Positions 44,080 through 50,642 of a DNA stretch of 64,000 nucleotides are shown here, in pieces (positions within the stretch are counted from its first letter, which is position 1; every line of letters starts with the position of its first letter). The notes under the pieces were generated by a model. The model was not told the origin of the DNA. It searched no databases and saw only the letters and a list, made by a program, of their open reading frames with translations. Source of the DNA: Betaproteobacteria bacterium HGW-Betaproteobacteria-1 (GTDB taxonomy: Bacteria; Pseudomonadota; Gammaproteobacteria; Burkholderiales; Methylophilaceae); contig PHCX01000008.1 in assembly GCA_002842435.1 (NCBI GenBank), forward strand, positions 62,001-126,000, written 5' to 3'. A program made the translations under genes and the position numbers.

Positions 44080-44370
44080 ATGCAGCGACAAATTATTCCG
44101 CTATATCCGATAGCCGCCATAGCCTGGGCAGGCATTTTTCTCTCGGCATTCTTGATCGCTCCCCGATCATGTGAGGGCGGCCTGGAGCTTTACCTGCTGG
44201 GCGGTGCAGTCATAGTTCTGGTGCTGTCATCACTGCCTTTCATGCTTTTGCGCAACAAACCCTTATCTTCCCGCCTTACTATTGCCACCCTCCTCGGCTT
44301 TATCACTGTGCTGGTCTGGCTTGCCGGGTTTTTCATTGCGGATTTCCGCATTATTTGCCGGCTTTTCTAG
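44080..44370 (+). CDS. Hypothetical small membrane protein (three helices)
   Basis: Protein of 96 aa, family not recognised. Helices: IAAIAWAGIFLSAFLIA, LYLLGGAVIVLVLSSLPFMLL and LTIATLLGFITVLVWLAGFFI. It ends with a short basic tail containing a cysteine. It lacks a strong ribosome binding site, so the start is uncertain. It may be real because the hydrophobic pattern is regular, but no context supports a role. Confidence 0.5.
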   Translation: MQRQIIPLYPIAAIAWAGIFLSAFLIAPRSCEGGLELYLLGGAVIVLVLSSLPFMLLRNKPLSSRLTIATLLGFITVLVWLAGFFIADFRIICRLF

Positions 44371-44436
44371 CTGTTTCCAACCGCGTTCTGCATTCTCAAG
44401 TACTACAAATCCACCACACTTTTTGCACAGACATAC

Positions 44437-44465
44437 TTGTATACACTGTACACATTGGCTATATT
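44437..44465 (+). promoter_or_regulatory. Candidate sigma-70 promoter before the first AHSA1 gene
   Basis: TTGTAT (44437-44442), 17-bp spacer, TATATT (44460-44465). It lies 100 bp upstream of the SRPBCC gene at 44566. Confidence 0.45.
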
Positions 44466-44565
44466 GTGAACGATGAATGCATCATTTAGATTTACCAAAG
44501 AAATGATGTCCCTGTTTCAAAGCTGTTTTTAGGCGTTCTGCACGCCAGAGAAAGGAGCTTTCATC

Positions 44566-45024
44566 ATGGCAAGCATCGCACATCGTGTAGGCATCAAGGC
44601 ACCCGTTGCCCAGGTTTATGCTGCTCTTTCAAGCATTGACGGCCTTCGCGGCTGGTGGACAAAAAGCACCTCAGGCACAAGCAAACCCGGGCAAGTCATT
44701 GATTTTCAATTTTTGCAGGCCGATGGCGAAATTCTGGGCGCTATGGGCATGGAAGTCCTGAATCTGGAACCTGACAAACAGGTGCATTGGCGTTGTGTTT
44801 CCGGCCCGGCAGATTGGATAGACACAGAAATTGTCTTCGACCTGTCCGTGGAAGATCCATACACCATCGTGTTGTTCCACCATGACCACTGGCGTGAACA
44901 GAATGAATCGATGGCGCACTGCAGCATGAAGTGGGCAACTTTTCTCCTGAGCCTGAAAAACCTTGTTGAATCCGGCAAAGGCAAACCATCGCCTGATGAT
45001 GTGAAGATCGATAACTGGAATTAA
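44566..45024 (+). CDS. SRPBCC/AHSA1 (START-like) domain protein 1
   Basis: Protein of 152 aa with the AHSA1 pattern: HRVGIKAPVAQVYAALSSIDG, GLRGWWTKSTSGTSKPGQVI and DTEIVFDLSVEDPYTIVLFHH. The helix-grip fold forms a hydrophobic cavity; family members bind lipids or small hydrophobic molecules. Ligand unknown. AGAAAGGAGCTTTCATC is a strong ribosome binding site. It is the first of three such proteins within 2 kb, mixed with a VOC protein. Confidence 0.85.
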   Translation: MASIAHRVGIKAPVAQVYAALSSIDGLRGWWTKSTSGTSKPGQVIDFQFLQADGEILGAMGMEVLNLEPDKQVHWRCVSGPADWIDTEIVFDLSVEDPYTIVLFHHDHWREQNESMAHCSMKWATFLLSLKNLVESGKGKPSPDDVKIDNWN

Positions 45025-45142
45025 TGACTTAAGGGAGCCTGCCTCATGCCTGCTCATCGATCTGTTGCTGTCGTGATTTGCATTCAGACAGACGATCTTC
45101 ACAAACTTTATCGAACACCGCAAAAACTGAAGGAGTAGCCAA

Positions 45143-45550
45143 ATGCCGAGCCAGCTTTATGTCAACCTGCCCATCAAGGAACTTGAGCGTTCCGTCGCCT
45201 TTTTTACGCAGCTCGGGTTCAGCTTTAACCCGCAGTTTACTGACGAGAACGCCACCTGCATGATCATCAGCGATGAGATCAATGTAATGTTGCTGGTGGA
45301 GCCGTTTTTTCAAACCTTTACGCCCAAGCCACTATGCAATGCCGCCAAAAACACCGAGGTCTTGCTGGCCATTTCGGTCGACAGTCGCAGTGAGGTCGAT
45401 GTCATGGTGGTAAAAGCCAAGACCGCCGGTGCAGCAACGCCGACACAGCCCCGTGATTACGGCTTTATGTACCAGCATGGGTTCGAGGACCTGGACGGAC
45501 ATCTATGGGAAGTGTTCTATATGGACCCGGAGCACGTGCACAATACGTAA
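45143..45550 (+). CDS. VOC family protein (glyoxalase/bleomycin-resistance fold)
   Basis: Protein of 135 aa with paired beta-alpha-beta-beta-beta modules. The start PSQLYVNLPIKELERSVAFFTQLGFSF, the middle TCMIISDEINVMLLVEPFF and the end DLDGHLWEVFYMDP are typical of VOC proteins related to YaeR/PhnB-like dioxygenase folds. Metal ligands cannot be confirmed by eye. It lies between AHSA1 genes, a combination common in proteobacterial stress or detoxification clusters. Confidence 0.88.
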   Translation: MPSQLYVNLPIKELERSVAFFTQLGFSFNPQFTDENATCMIISDEINVMLLVEPFFQTFTPKPLCNAAKNTEVLLAISVDSRSEVDVMVVKAKTAGAATPTQPRDYGFMYQHGFEDLDGHLWEVFYMDPEHVHNT

Positions 45551-45583
45551 GCCGTCGCATCAACCAGCCAGCAAGGAGGCATC

Positions 45584-46015
45584 GTGATTCAGGATAACGT
45601 CATCAAGAGTTCGCGCGCATTCCCCGTATCGAGAAACACGCTGTTTCAGGCTTTTGCCGAGCCGGAACTGCTCAAACTATGGTGGGGGCCGAAAGGCTTC
45701 ACCAACACCTTCGAGCAGTTTTCGTTTGAACCGGGCGGCCACTGGATATTTACCATGCATTCGCCTGAAGGCAAGGATTACCCCAACCATTCCGTGTTCG
45801 ATGAAATCGCGGCGCCAGCAAAAATCCGCTTCCGGCATATTTGCAAACCGGAGTTCTGCATGACCATGTATTTCGAAGGCACGGAAGAAAACTCCGTACT
45901 GACGTGGGAAATGGAATTCGAAAATGCCGAGATGAAAAACAGTTTGGAAAAACTGGTCGTACCCTCCAACGAACAGAATTTCGACCGCCTGGAAAAAGTA
46001 TTGGGAACAGCTTAG
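45584..46015 (+). CDS. SRPBCC/AHSA1 domain protein 2
   Basis: Protein of 143 aa starting at GTG (45584) after AAGGAGGCATC. AHSA1 features: SSRAFPVSRNTLFQAFAEPEL, LLKLWWGPKGFTNTFEQFSF, GGHWIFTMHSPEGKDYPNHS and a final amphipathic helix. Proteins of this type are often called polyketide cyclase or activator of Hsp90-like proteins; neither activity is implied here. It sits 33 bp behind the VOC gene and is likely co-transcribed with it. Confidence 0.85.
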   Translation: MIQDNVIKSSRAFPVSRNTLFQAFAEPELLKLWWGPKGFTNTFEQFSFEPGGHWIFTMHSPEGKDYPNHSVFDEIAAPAKIRFRHICKPEFCMTMYFEGTEENSVLTWEMEFENAEMKNSLEKLVVPSNEQNFDRLEKVLGTA

Positions 46016-46072
46016 AAGCCCAGCCTCCAGGATTTTGAGGCAGTTAATTTCACACAGGAAAGGAGAATTATC

Positions 46073-46522
46073 ATGCCTGCCAACACCGTCAGACTGCATC
46101 GTGTTCTTAGTGCACCGCCGGAAAAAGTCTACCGGGCATTTCTTGATGCCGATGCCATGGCGAAATGGCTTCCGCCGCATGGATTCACCTGCAAGGTGCA
46201 CCATCTGGATGCCAAGGTTGGCGGCACGTACAAGATGTCGTTCACAAACTTCTCTACCGGCCACAGCCACTCGTTTGGCGGGGAATATCTGGAACTGATC
46301 CCGAATGAACGCATACGCAACACGGACAAGTTCGACGACCCCAACCTGCCGGGCGAAATGGTGACGACCGTTTCATTGAAACAGGTTTCTTGCGGGACTG
46401 AACTGAACATCGTGCAGGAAGGCATCCCCGATGTAATCCCGCCTGAGGGTTGCTACATCGGCTGGCAGGAATCGTTGACGCTGCTTGCGCTGCTGGTGCA
46501 GGCTGATATTCCAGATTGCTAG
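46073..46522 (+). CDS. SRPBCC/AHSA1 domain protein 3
   Basis: Protein of 149 aa with the same fold: VRLHRVLSAPPEKVYRAFLD, DAMAKWLPPHGFTCKVHHLD, GGTYKMSFTNFSTGHSHSFG and WQESLTLLALLVQADIPD. It follows protein 2 by 57 bp behind a strong ribosome binding site (AGGAAAGGAGAATTATC). The three paralogs are clearly diverged, so they are not a recent tandem duplication. Confidence 0.87.
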   Translation: MPANTVRLHRVLSAPPEKVYRAFLDADAMAKWLPPHGFTCKVHHLDAKVGGTYKMSFTNFSTGHSHSFGGEYLELIPNERIRNTDKFDDPNLPGEMVTTVSLKQVSCGTELNIVQEGIPDVIPPEGCYIGWQESLTLLALLVQADIPDC

Positions 46523-46624
46523 TGGCGCTTCTGGCTTCTGAAGAACGCAGCGGGAACCAAGGCACAAAAAATCCATGGAACCGCCCACAAATGCAGCCAA
46601 GACCCTTATGATGGAAGCTATAGA

Positions 46625-46766
46625 GAAACGCTGATTAAATGGTTACGCGGGCGAATTGCTGCGTTGCGCGGTACTCGCAACCTCGCTGTATAACGCATAC
46701 TATCTCGGCTGCTGCGTTCCGGGCGCCTTGCACTTCATCCCGCTCACTCATTTAATCAGCGCTTCC
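46625..46766. mobile_element. MITE-like element, copy A
   Basis: Non-coding 142-bp block with terminal inverted repeats GAAACGCTGATTAAATG and CATTTAATCAGCGCTTCC. The interior (ATTGCTGCGTTGCGCGGTAC...TGCGTTCCGGGCGCCTTGCAC) matches the interior of copy B at 47853-47997. It encodes no protein. Confidence 0.75.
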
Positions 46767-46796
46767 TTAGCAATTCTTCTTTTGTAAGGAGCATCC

Positions 46797-46991
46797 ATGC
46801 GTCTTGTTTTAGCTATTTTCCTGCCATTTGTGGCGTTCTTCACCATCGGCCGCCCACTTGCCGGCATCATCTGCCTGATTCTGCAGATCACCCTGATCGG
46901 CTGGCTGCCGGCCGCCATCTGGGCGGTTTATGCTCTGGGTCAATACAAGACCGACCAGAAGATTGAACAGGCACTGAGGCAGAGATCATGA
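46797..46991 (+). CDS. YqaE/Pmp3 family small membrane protein
   Basis: Proteolipid of 64 aa with two helices (LVLAIFLPFVAFFTIG and AGIICLILQITLIGWLPAAIWAVYAL). The pattern fits the YqaE/Pmp3 (UPF0057) family, whose members are stress-induced membrane proteins thought to affect membrane potential. It begins 30 bp after MITE copy A, so the element may supply upstream sequence. TTGTAAGGAGCATCC is a good ribosome binding site. Confidence 0.88.
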   Translation: MRLVLAIFLPFVAFFTIGRPLAGIICLILQITLIGWLPAAIWAVYALGQYKTDQKIEQALRQRS

Positions 46992-47021
46992 TCCTGCCTG
47001 CGACCTTTTCCGGCATGCGCT

Positions 47022-47393
47022 ATGTCTGACCTGCAAGACCCTCGCGTACTGTTCGCCGCCGAGCGCACGCTGCTGGCCTGGAACCGCACCAGCCTCGCAC
47101 TGATTGCCTTCGGTTTTCTAGTGGAACGGGCCGGCCTGCTCCTGAATGCAGTGGCACCCGACCATGCAGGTTCGCACGATGCGCTGCTGACCTTCTGGCT
47201 GGGCCTCGCCTTCATCCTGCTCGGCGTATTCGCCGCCATCTATTCCTCGCGCCAGTTTGCCATTGTGCTGAAATCCCTGAACCCGGTGGAGTTTCCGCAG
47301 GACTATGCGGCCAAGTGGGGCGTGCTGGTCAATGCCGTGGTCGCCGTGCTGGGTACAGCACTTATTTTTGTGCTTTACTGGACTCGGATTTAA
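47022..47393 (+). CDS. DUF202 (YidH-like) membrane protein
   Basis: Protein of 123 aa with three helices. The N-terminal motif DPRVLFAAERTLLAWNRTSLALIAFGF is the DUF202 signature. The helices ALLTFWLGLAFILLGVFAAIY and WGVLVNAVVAVLGTALIFVLY complete the fold. Function unknown. It is 30 bp from the YqaE-like gene, so both may be expressed together. The ATG follows a weak ribosome binding site. Confidence 0.88.
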   Translation: MSDLQDPRVLFAAERTLLAWNRTSLALIAFGFLVERAGLLLNAVAPDHAGSHDALLTFWLGLAFILLGVFAAIYSSRQFAIVLKSLNPVEFPQDYAAKWGVLVNAVVAVLGTALIFVLYWTRI

Positions 47394-47429
47394 CAGCATT
47401 TCTGGCACCAAAACAGTTCGGGGGACACC

Positions 47430-47852
47430 ATGAAGCAGCTACTGATCGGCGTTTGCTTGTGCCTGGGCACAGGTTTTTTGCAACTGGCGCACGCCGGGGA
47501 TAAAGCCTACGAATTCCAGACTTTGGCGAAAGGCAGCCACAGCTGGGATGGTGATGCCCTGCCCGCTTATCCATCCGGCACACCGGAAATTACCGTCGGC
47601 AAGATCGTCATCGCGCCCGGTGCCACGCTGCCTTTTCACCAACATCCGTTCATCAACGCCGGCGTGGTACTGAGCGGCAACCTGACCGTGATCACCGAGC
47701 ATGAAAAGACACTGCAACTGAAAGCCGGCGATGCCTTGATCGAGGTGGTGAACACCTGGCATTACGGCAAGAATAGCGGCGATACCCCGGTCGAGATCAT
47801 CGTCTTTTATGCCGGGGTGGAGGGCATGCCGGTGACGCATCTCAAACACTGA
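47430..47852 (+). CDS. Secreted cupin-domain protein
   Basis: Protein of 140 aa with a signal peptide (LLIGVCLCLGTGFLQLAHAGD). The cupin barrel follows: motif 1 is GATLPFHQHPFINAGVVLSG with two histidines and a later position available for metal binding, and motif 2 is LKAGDALIEVVNTWHYGKNSG. The periplasmic location and substrate are not known. MITE copy B begins directly at its stop codon. Confidence 0.85.
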   Translation: MKQLLIGVCLCLGTGFLQLAHAGDKAYEFQTLAKGSHSWDGDALPAYPSGTPEITVGKIVIAPGATLPFHQHPFINAGVVLSGNLTVITEHEKTLQLKAGDALIEVVNTWHYGKNSGDTPVEIIVFYAGVEGMPVTHLKH

Positions 47853-47997
47853 TGGGAACCCCGAAAAACCTACTGCGCGCCTCGATTGCTGCGTTACGCG
47901 GTACTCACCCCCTCGCCTATCCAATTGATATGTCTCGGGTTCTCCGTTCCGTGCGCCTGGCACTCAAGTCGCTCGCTACAGTTTTTCGAGGCTCCCA
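47853..47997. mobile_element. MITE-like element, copy B
   Basis: 145-bp block with terminal inverted repeats TGGGAACCCCGAAAAACCTA and TAGTTTTTCGAGGCTCCCA-like TACAGTTTTTCGAGGCTCCC. The interior (ATTGCTGCGTTACGCGGTAC...TCCGTTCCGTGCGCCTGGCAC) is homologous to copy A, while the ends differ, so the two belong to related but distinct subtypes. Confidence 0.75.
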
Positions 47998-48023
47998 CTA
48001 AGATTCATGTGAAGGTGAAAGCC

Positions 48024-48476
48024 ATGAACAACCCCGATTACCAGGCCATGCTGGAGGTGGCGATTGAAGAGGCGCGCAAGGGTTTGGCCGAAGGCGGCAT
48101 CCCCATCGGCGCGGCCGTTTTCACACAGGAGGGCGAACTGCTGGGTGCCGGCCACAACCGCCGCGTGCAGGAGAACGACCCTTCGGTGCACGCCGAGACC
48201 GATGCCTTTCGCAAGGCTGGGCGGCAAACCAGTTACCGCGACAAGATCATGGTGACCACACTCGCGCCCTGCTGGTATTGCAGCGGCCTGATACGGCAGT
48301 TCAGGATCGGCACCGTAGTAGTGGGTGAAGCGCAAAACTTCGATGGCGGGCTGGACTGGCTACGCGAGAATGGCGTGAAAGTGGTGGTACTGGATTCCCC
48401 CGAATGCAAAGCCATGATGACCGACTTCATCGAGCGCAACCCGGCATTGTGGAACGAGGATATCGGCGAGGAATAA
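48024..48476 (+). CDS. Nucleoside/cytosine deaminase family protein
   Basis: Zinc deaminase of 150 aa. The start at 48024 follows GTGAAGGTGAAAGCC and leaves MITE copy B outside the gene. The zinc site is HAETDAFRKAG with the catalytic glutamate, plus APCWYCSGLIRQ with both cysteine ligands. The overall layout is closest to the yeast cytosine deaminase/guanine deaminase group. Substrate cannot be settled by eye; cytosine is a fair guess because of the PCxxCSG context. Confidence 0.86.
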   Translation: MNNPDYQAMLEVAIEEARKGLAEGGIPIGAAVFTQEGELLGAGHNRRVQENDPSVHAETDAFRKAGRQTSYRDKIMVTTLAPCWYCSGLIRQFRIGTVVVGEAQNFDGGLDWLRENGVKVVVLDSPECKAMMTDFIERNPALWNEDIGEE

Positions 48477-48518
48477 GCGCATACTTGTCAGCTACAAATG
48501 ACCGCGAAGGAGCTAGTC

Positions 48519-48935
48519 ATGCACATCGAAGAAGAAGCTGCATTCAATAGCGTCATGCAATTCCTCCACTGCTATGAGAAGCAGGATATCGAAGGCTGTC
48601 TCTCTGCGCTGACAAGTTCACGCCCGCTCATGCTGCTTGGCACCAATGAAGGCGAAGTTTTCCGTTCAGCCGAGGAAATACGCACAGCCTTCAGCCGGGA
48701 CTTCGGCTGCATGAACGACATCCGCTGGGGAGAGCCGCATCATGTGCATGTCGCAGCAAATGACACGCTTGCCAGCGTGATCATTGAGCTGCCGGTCTCT
48801 TATCAAACCGCAGGTAAAACCGAGAAGACGCTTTTCCGCCATGCGCTGACGCTGAACAAGGAAGACGGACTGTGGAAGATCTGCGGCGGTATGGCAAGTG
48901 TGCCTTTCAGCGCCGGAACCTATAGCTTTACGTGA
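48519..48935 (+). CDS. SnoaL/NTF2-like domain protein
   Basis: Protein of 138 aa. The ATG at 48519 follows GAAGGAGCTAGTC, whereas an ATG at 48498 lacks a binding site. The domain shows AFNSVMQFLHCYEKQDIEGCL, GTNEGEVFRSAEEIRTAF and EKTLFRHALTLNKEDGLWKI, the alpha-beta barrel of NTF2-like proteins (DUF4440/SnoaL type). No catalytic role can be named. It lies 42 bp after the deaminase gene. Confidence 0.78.
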   Translation: MHIEEEAAFNSVMQFLHCYEKQDIEGCLSALTSSRPLMLLGTNEGEVFRSAEEIRTAFSRDFGCMNDIRWGEPHHVHVAANDTLASVIIELPVSYQTAGKTEKTLFRHALTLNKEDGLWKICGGMASVPFSAGTYSFT

Positions 48936-48947
48936 GAACCGGCACAC

Positions 48948-49352
48948 ATGACACGGAGAAAGACACTGCTGTTTTGCATGGGGGCTGCCATGCTGGCCAC
49001 TTGCCTCACCGGCTGCCTGACCGACCCGACCACACGACTGGCCTATGATATTGAGCGCGGTGCCAACCAGCTATCGCATGAAGATGGCGCACGTCAGACC
49101 GTCGTACACCGGACGCCATCCAAAGCCGGGGAATGCGAAGGACCCTACACCGTACAACTGGACAAGGCCGGCGCGCTGATCATCTGGTGCCGGGATGCCG
49201 CTGGCGCGACAGTCTCCAGCCACAGCACCTCATACCAATCGCGCTTCATCGATACGCCGCAAACCTGGATTCTGGAAAAACCAGCCGGCACCACACTCCA
49301 CATCAATCTGGAAAGACGTGCTGGCCGGGCCGTGGTCATCGATCTGCGCTGA
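48948..49352 (+). CDS. Hypothetical lipoprotein
   Basis: Protein of 134 aa, family not recognised. Lipoprotein signal LLFCMGAAMLATCLTGCLTD, with the acceptor cysteine in LTGC. The mature part has two cysteines (GECEGPYTVQ and ALIIWCRDAA) that could form a disulfide, and a beta-rich tail ending RRAGRAVVIDLR. It is convergent with the ntrX-like gene, 9 bp apart. Confidence 0.7.
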   Translation: MTRRKTLLFCMGAAMLATCLTGCLTDPTTRLAYDIERGANQLSHEDGARQTVVHRTPSKAGECEGPYTVQLDKAGALIIWCRDAAGATVSSHSTSYQSRFIDTPQTWILEKPAGTTLHINLERRAGRAVVIDLR

Positions 49353-49361
49353 ACGCGCGGG

Positions 49362-50642
49362 CTATTGTTTGGTCTTGATACCGAGCTGTTTCAGCTTGCG
49401 ATAGAGGTGGGTGCGCTCGAGCTGCACAGCCTCTGCCACCTTGCTCATATTGCCAGCAGCCTGCGCCAGCTGGTATTCAAAATACTGGCGCTCGAACTCA
49501 TCGCGCGCTTCGCGTAAAGGCAGGGCAAAATTGAACGTAGGCCCCCCATTGGCCTTCGCCTGTCCATTGGCCTCCGGCTGATCCATCAGCGCAAATTGCT
49601 CCAGCACGCGGTTGACGTCTTCCAGCGTGATCTTTTCACCCAGACTGGTCTGCATCAGGTTGCGGATGGCGCTATCCAATTGCGCCAGATTGCCGGGCCA
49701 TTCAGCATTGCGCAGCGCATTCAGCGCAGCGATATCGAACTCACGATAAACCGCCTCCTTGGTTTCCACCAGCAGCGTCGCCATGGCGCGCGCCAGGTCC
49801 GGAATATCCTCCGGATGATCCTGCAGCGAAGGGATGCGCAGCGTCGCCACCGACAGCGCCTGTAAAAGACTCTCTTCGAACTGGTTCTCGGCAGCCAGCT
49901 GATTGAGCGCATGCGTGGTGGCGCAAACGACCTTGACGTCATACTTCTCCGCCTTGGCTTGTAGTAGCAACAGGCCCTTTTGCTCGGTTCTGTTGAGCGC
50001 GGCGACCTCCGGCACGAACATCACGCCCTCGCGAATCTGTTCCAGAATATCGAGCGGCGCCTGGCTCAGGCGCTCGGTGTCTGTGAGTTCCAGCCAGGGT
50101 GTATCCGGCTGTCGCAGAAAGCGTGCGCACAACTCGGCACCGCAACCTTTGGCACCTATCAGCAATAGCGGCGCTTTAAGCTTGGCCATCTGCTCCAGGC
50201 GCTGACGCAGCTCCTTGATAACAGCACTCTTGCCGAGGCTGATCAGGCTGACATCCGAACGCGGCTGCTGTTCGCCATGCTTGAGTGCGGCATTGACGGT
50301 CTTCAACAGTTTCTGCAGCGCAATGGGTTTTTCCAGAAAATCGAAAGCGCCGATGCGCGTCGCTTCCACCGCCGTATCGATCGTGCCATGGCCGGACATC
50401 ATGACCACCGGCATGGTCAATTGACCGCCGCTACCCCACTCCTTCAGCAGCGTGATGCCATCACAATCGGGCATCCAGATATCCAGCAGCACCAGATCGG
50501 GGCGCACCTGCTGGCGCCAGTCGCGCGCTTCTGCTGCATTCTCCGCCAAACGCACCTGATACCCTTCGTCCTGCAGGATATCCCGCAGGAGTTCGCGAAT
50601 ACCGATCTCGTCATCGACTACCAGCACTTGTCTTGCCGTCAT
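49362..50642 (-). CDS. NtrX-like response regulator with degenerate AAA+ domain
   Basis: Protein of 426 aa. The receiver domain is intact: VLVVDDEIGIRELLRDILQD, phosphoacceptor in VLLDIWMPDCDG, threonine/serine switch VVMMSGHG and FLEKPI. A Fis-type helix-turn-helix ends the protein (AAGNMSKVAEAVQLERTHLY). The central domain is badly altered: the Walker A position reads GAKGCGAE instead of GESGTGKE, Walker B reads EGVMFVPEVAALN, and the GAFTGA loop region is missing. It therefore should not drive sigma-54 open-complex formation. It overlaps ntrY by 4 bp (ATGA). Confidence 0.85.
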   Translation of the reverse strand: MTARQVLVVDDEIGIRELLRDILQDEGYQVRLAENAAEARDWRQQVRPDLVLLDIWMPDCDGITLLKEWGSGGQLTMPVVMMSGHGTIDTAVEATRIGAFDFLEKPIALQKLLKTVNAALKHGEQQPRSDVSLISLGKSAVIKELRQRLEQMAKLKAPLLLIGAKGCGAELCARFLRQPDTPWLELTDTERLSQAPLDILEQIREGVMFVPEVAALNRTEQKGLLLLQAKAEKYDVKVVCATTHALNQLAAENQFEESLLQALSVATLRIPSLQDHPEDIPDLARAMATLLVETKEAVYREFDIAALNALRNAEWPGNLAQLDSAIRNLMQTSLGEKITLEDVNRVLEQFALMDQPEANGQAKANGGPTFNFALPLREARDEFERQYFEYQLAQAAGNMSKVAEAVQLERTHLYRKLKQLGIKTKQ

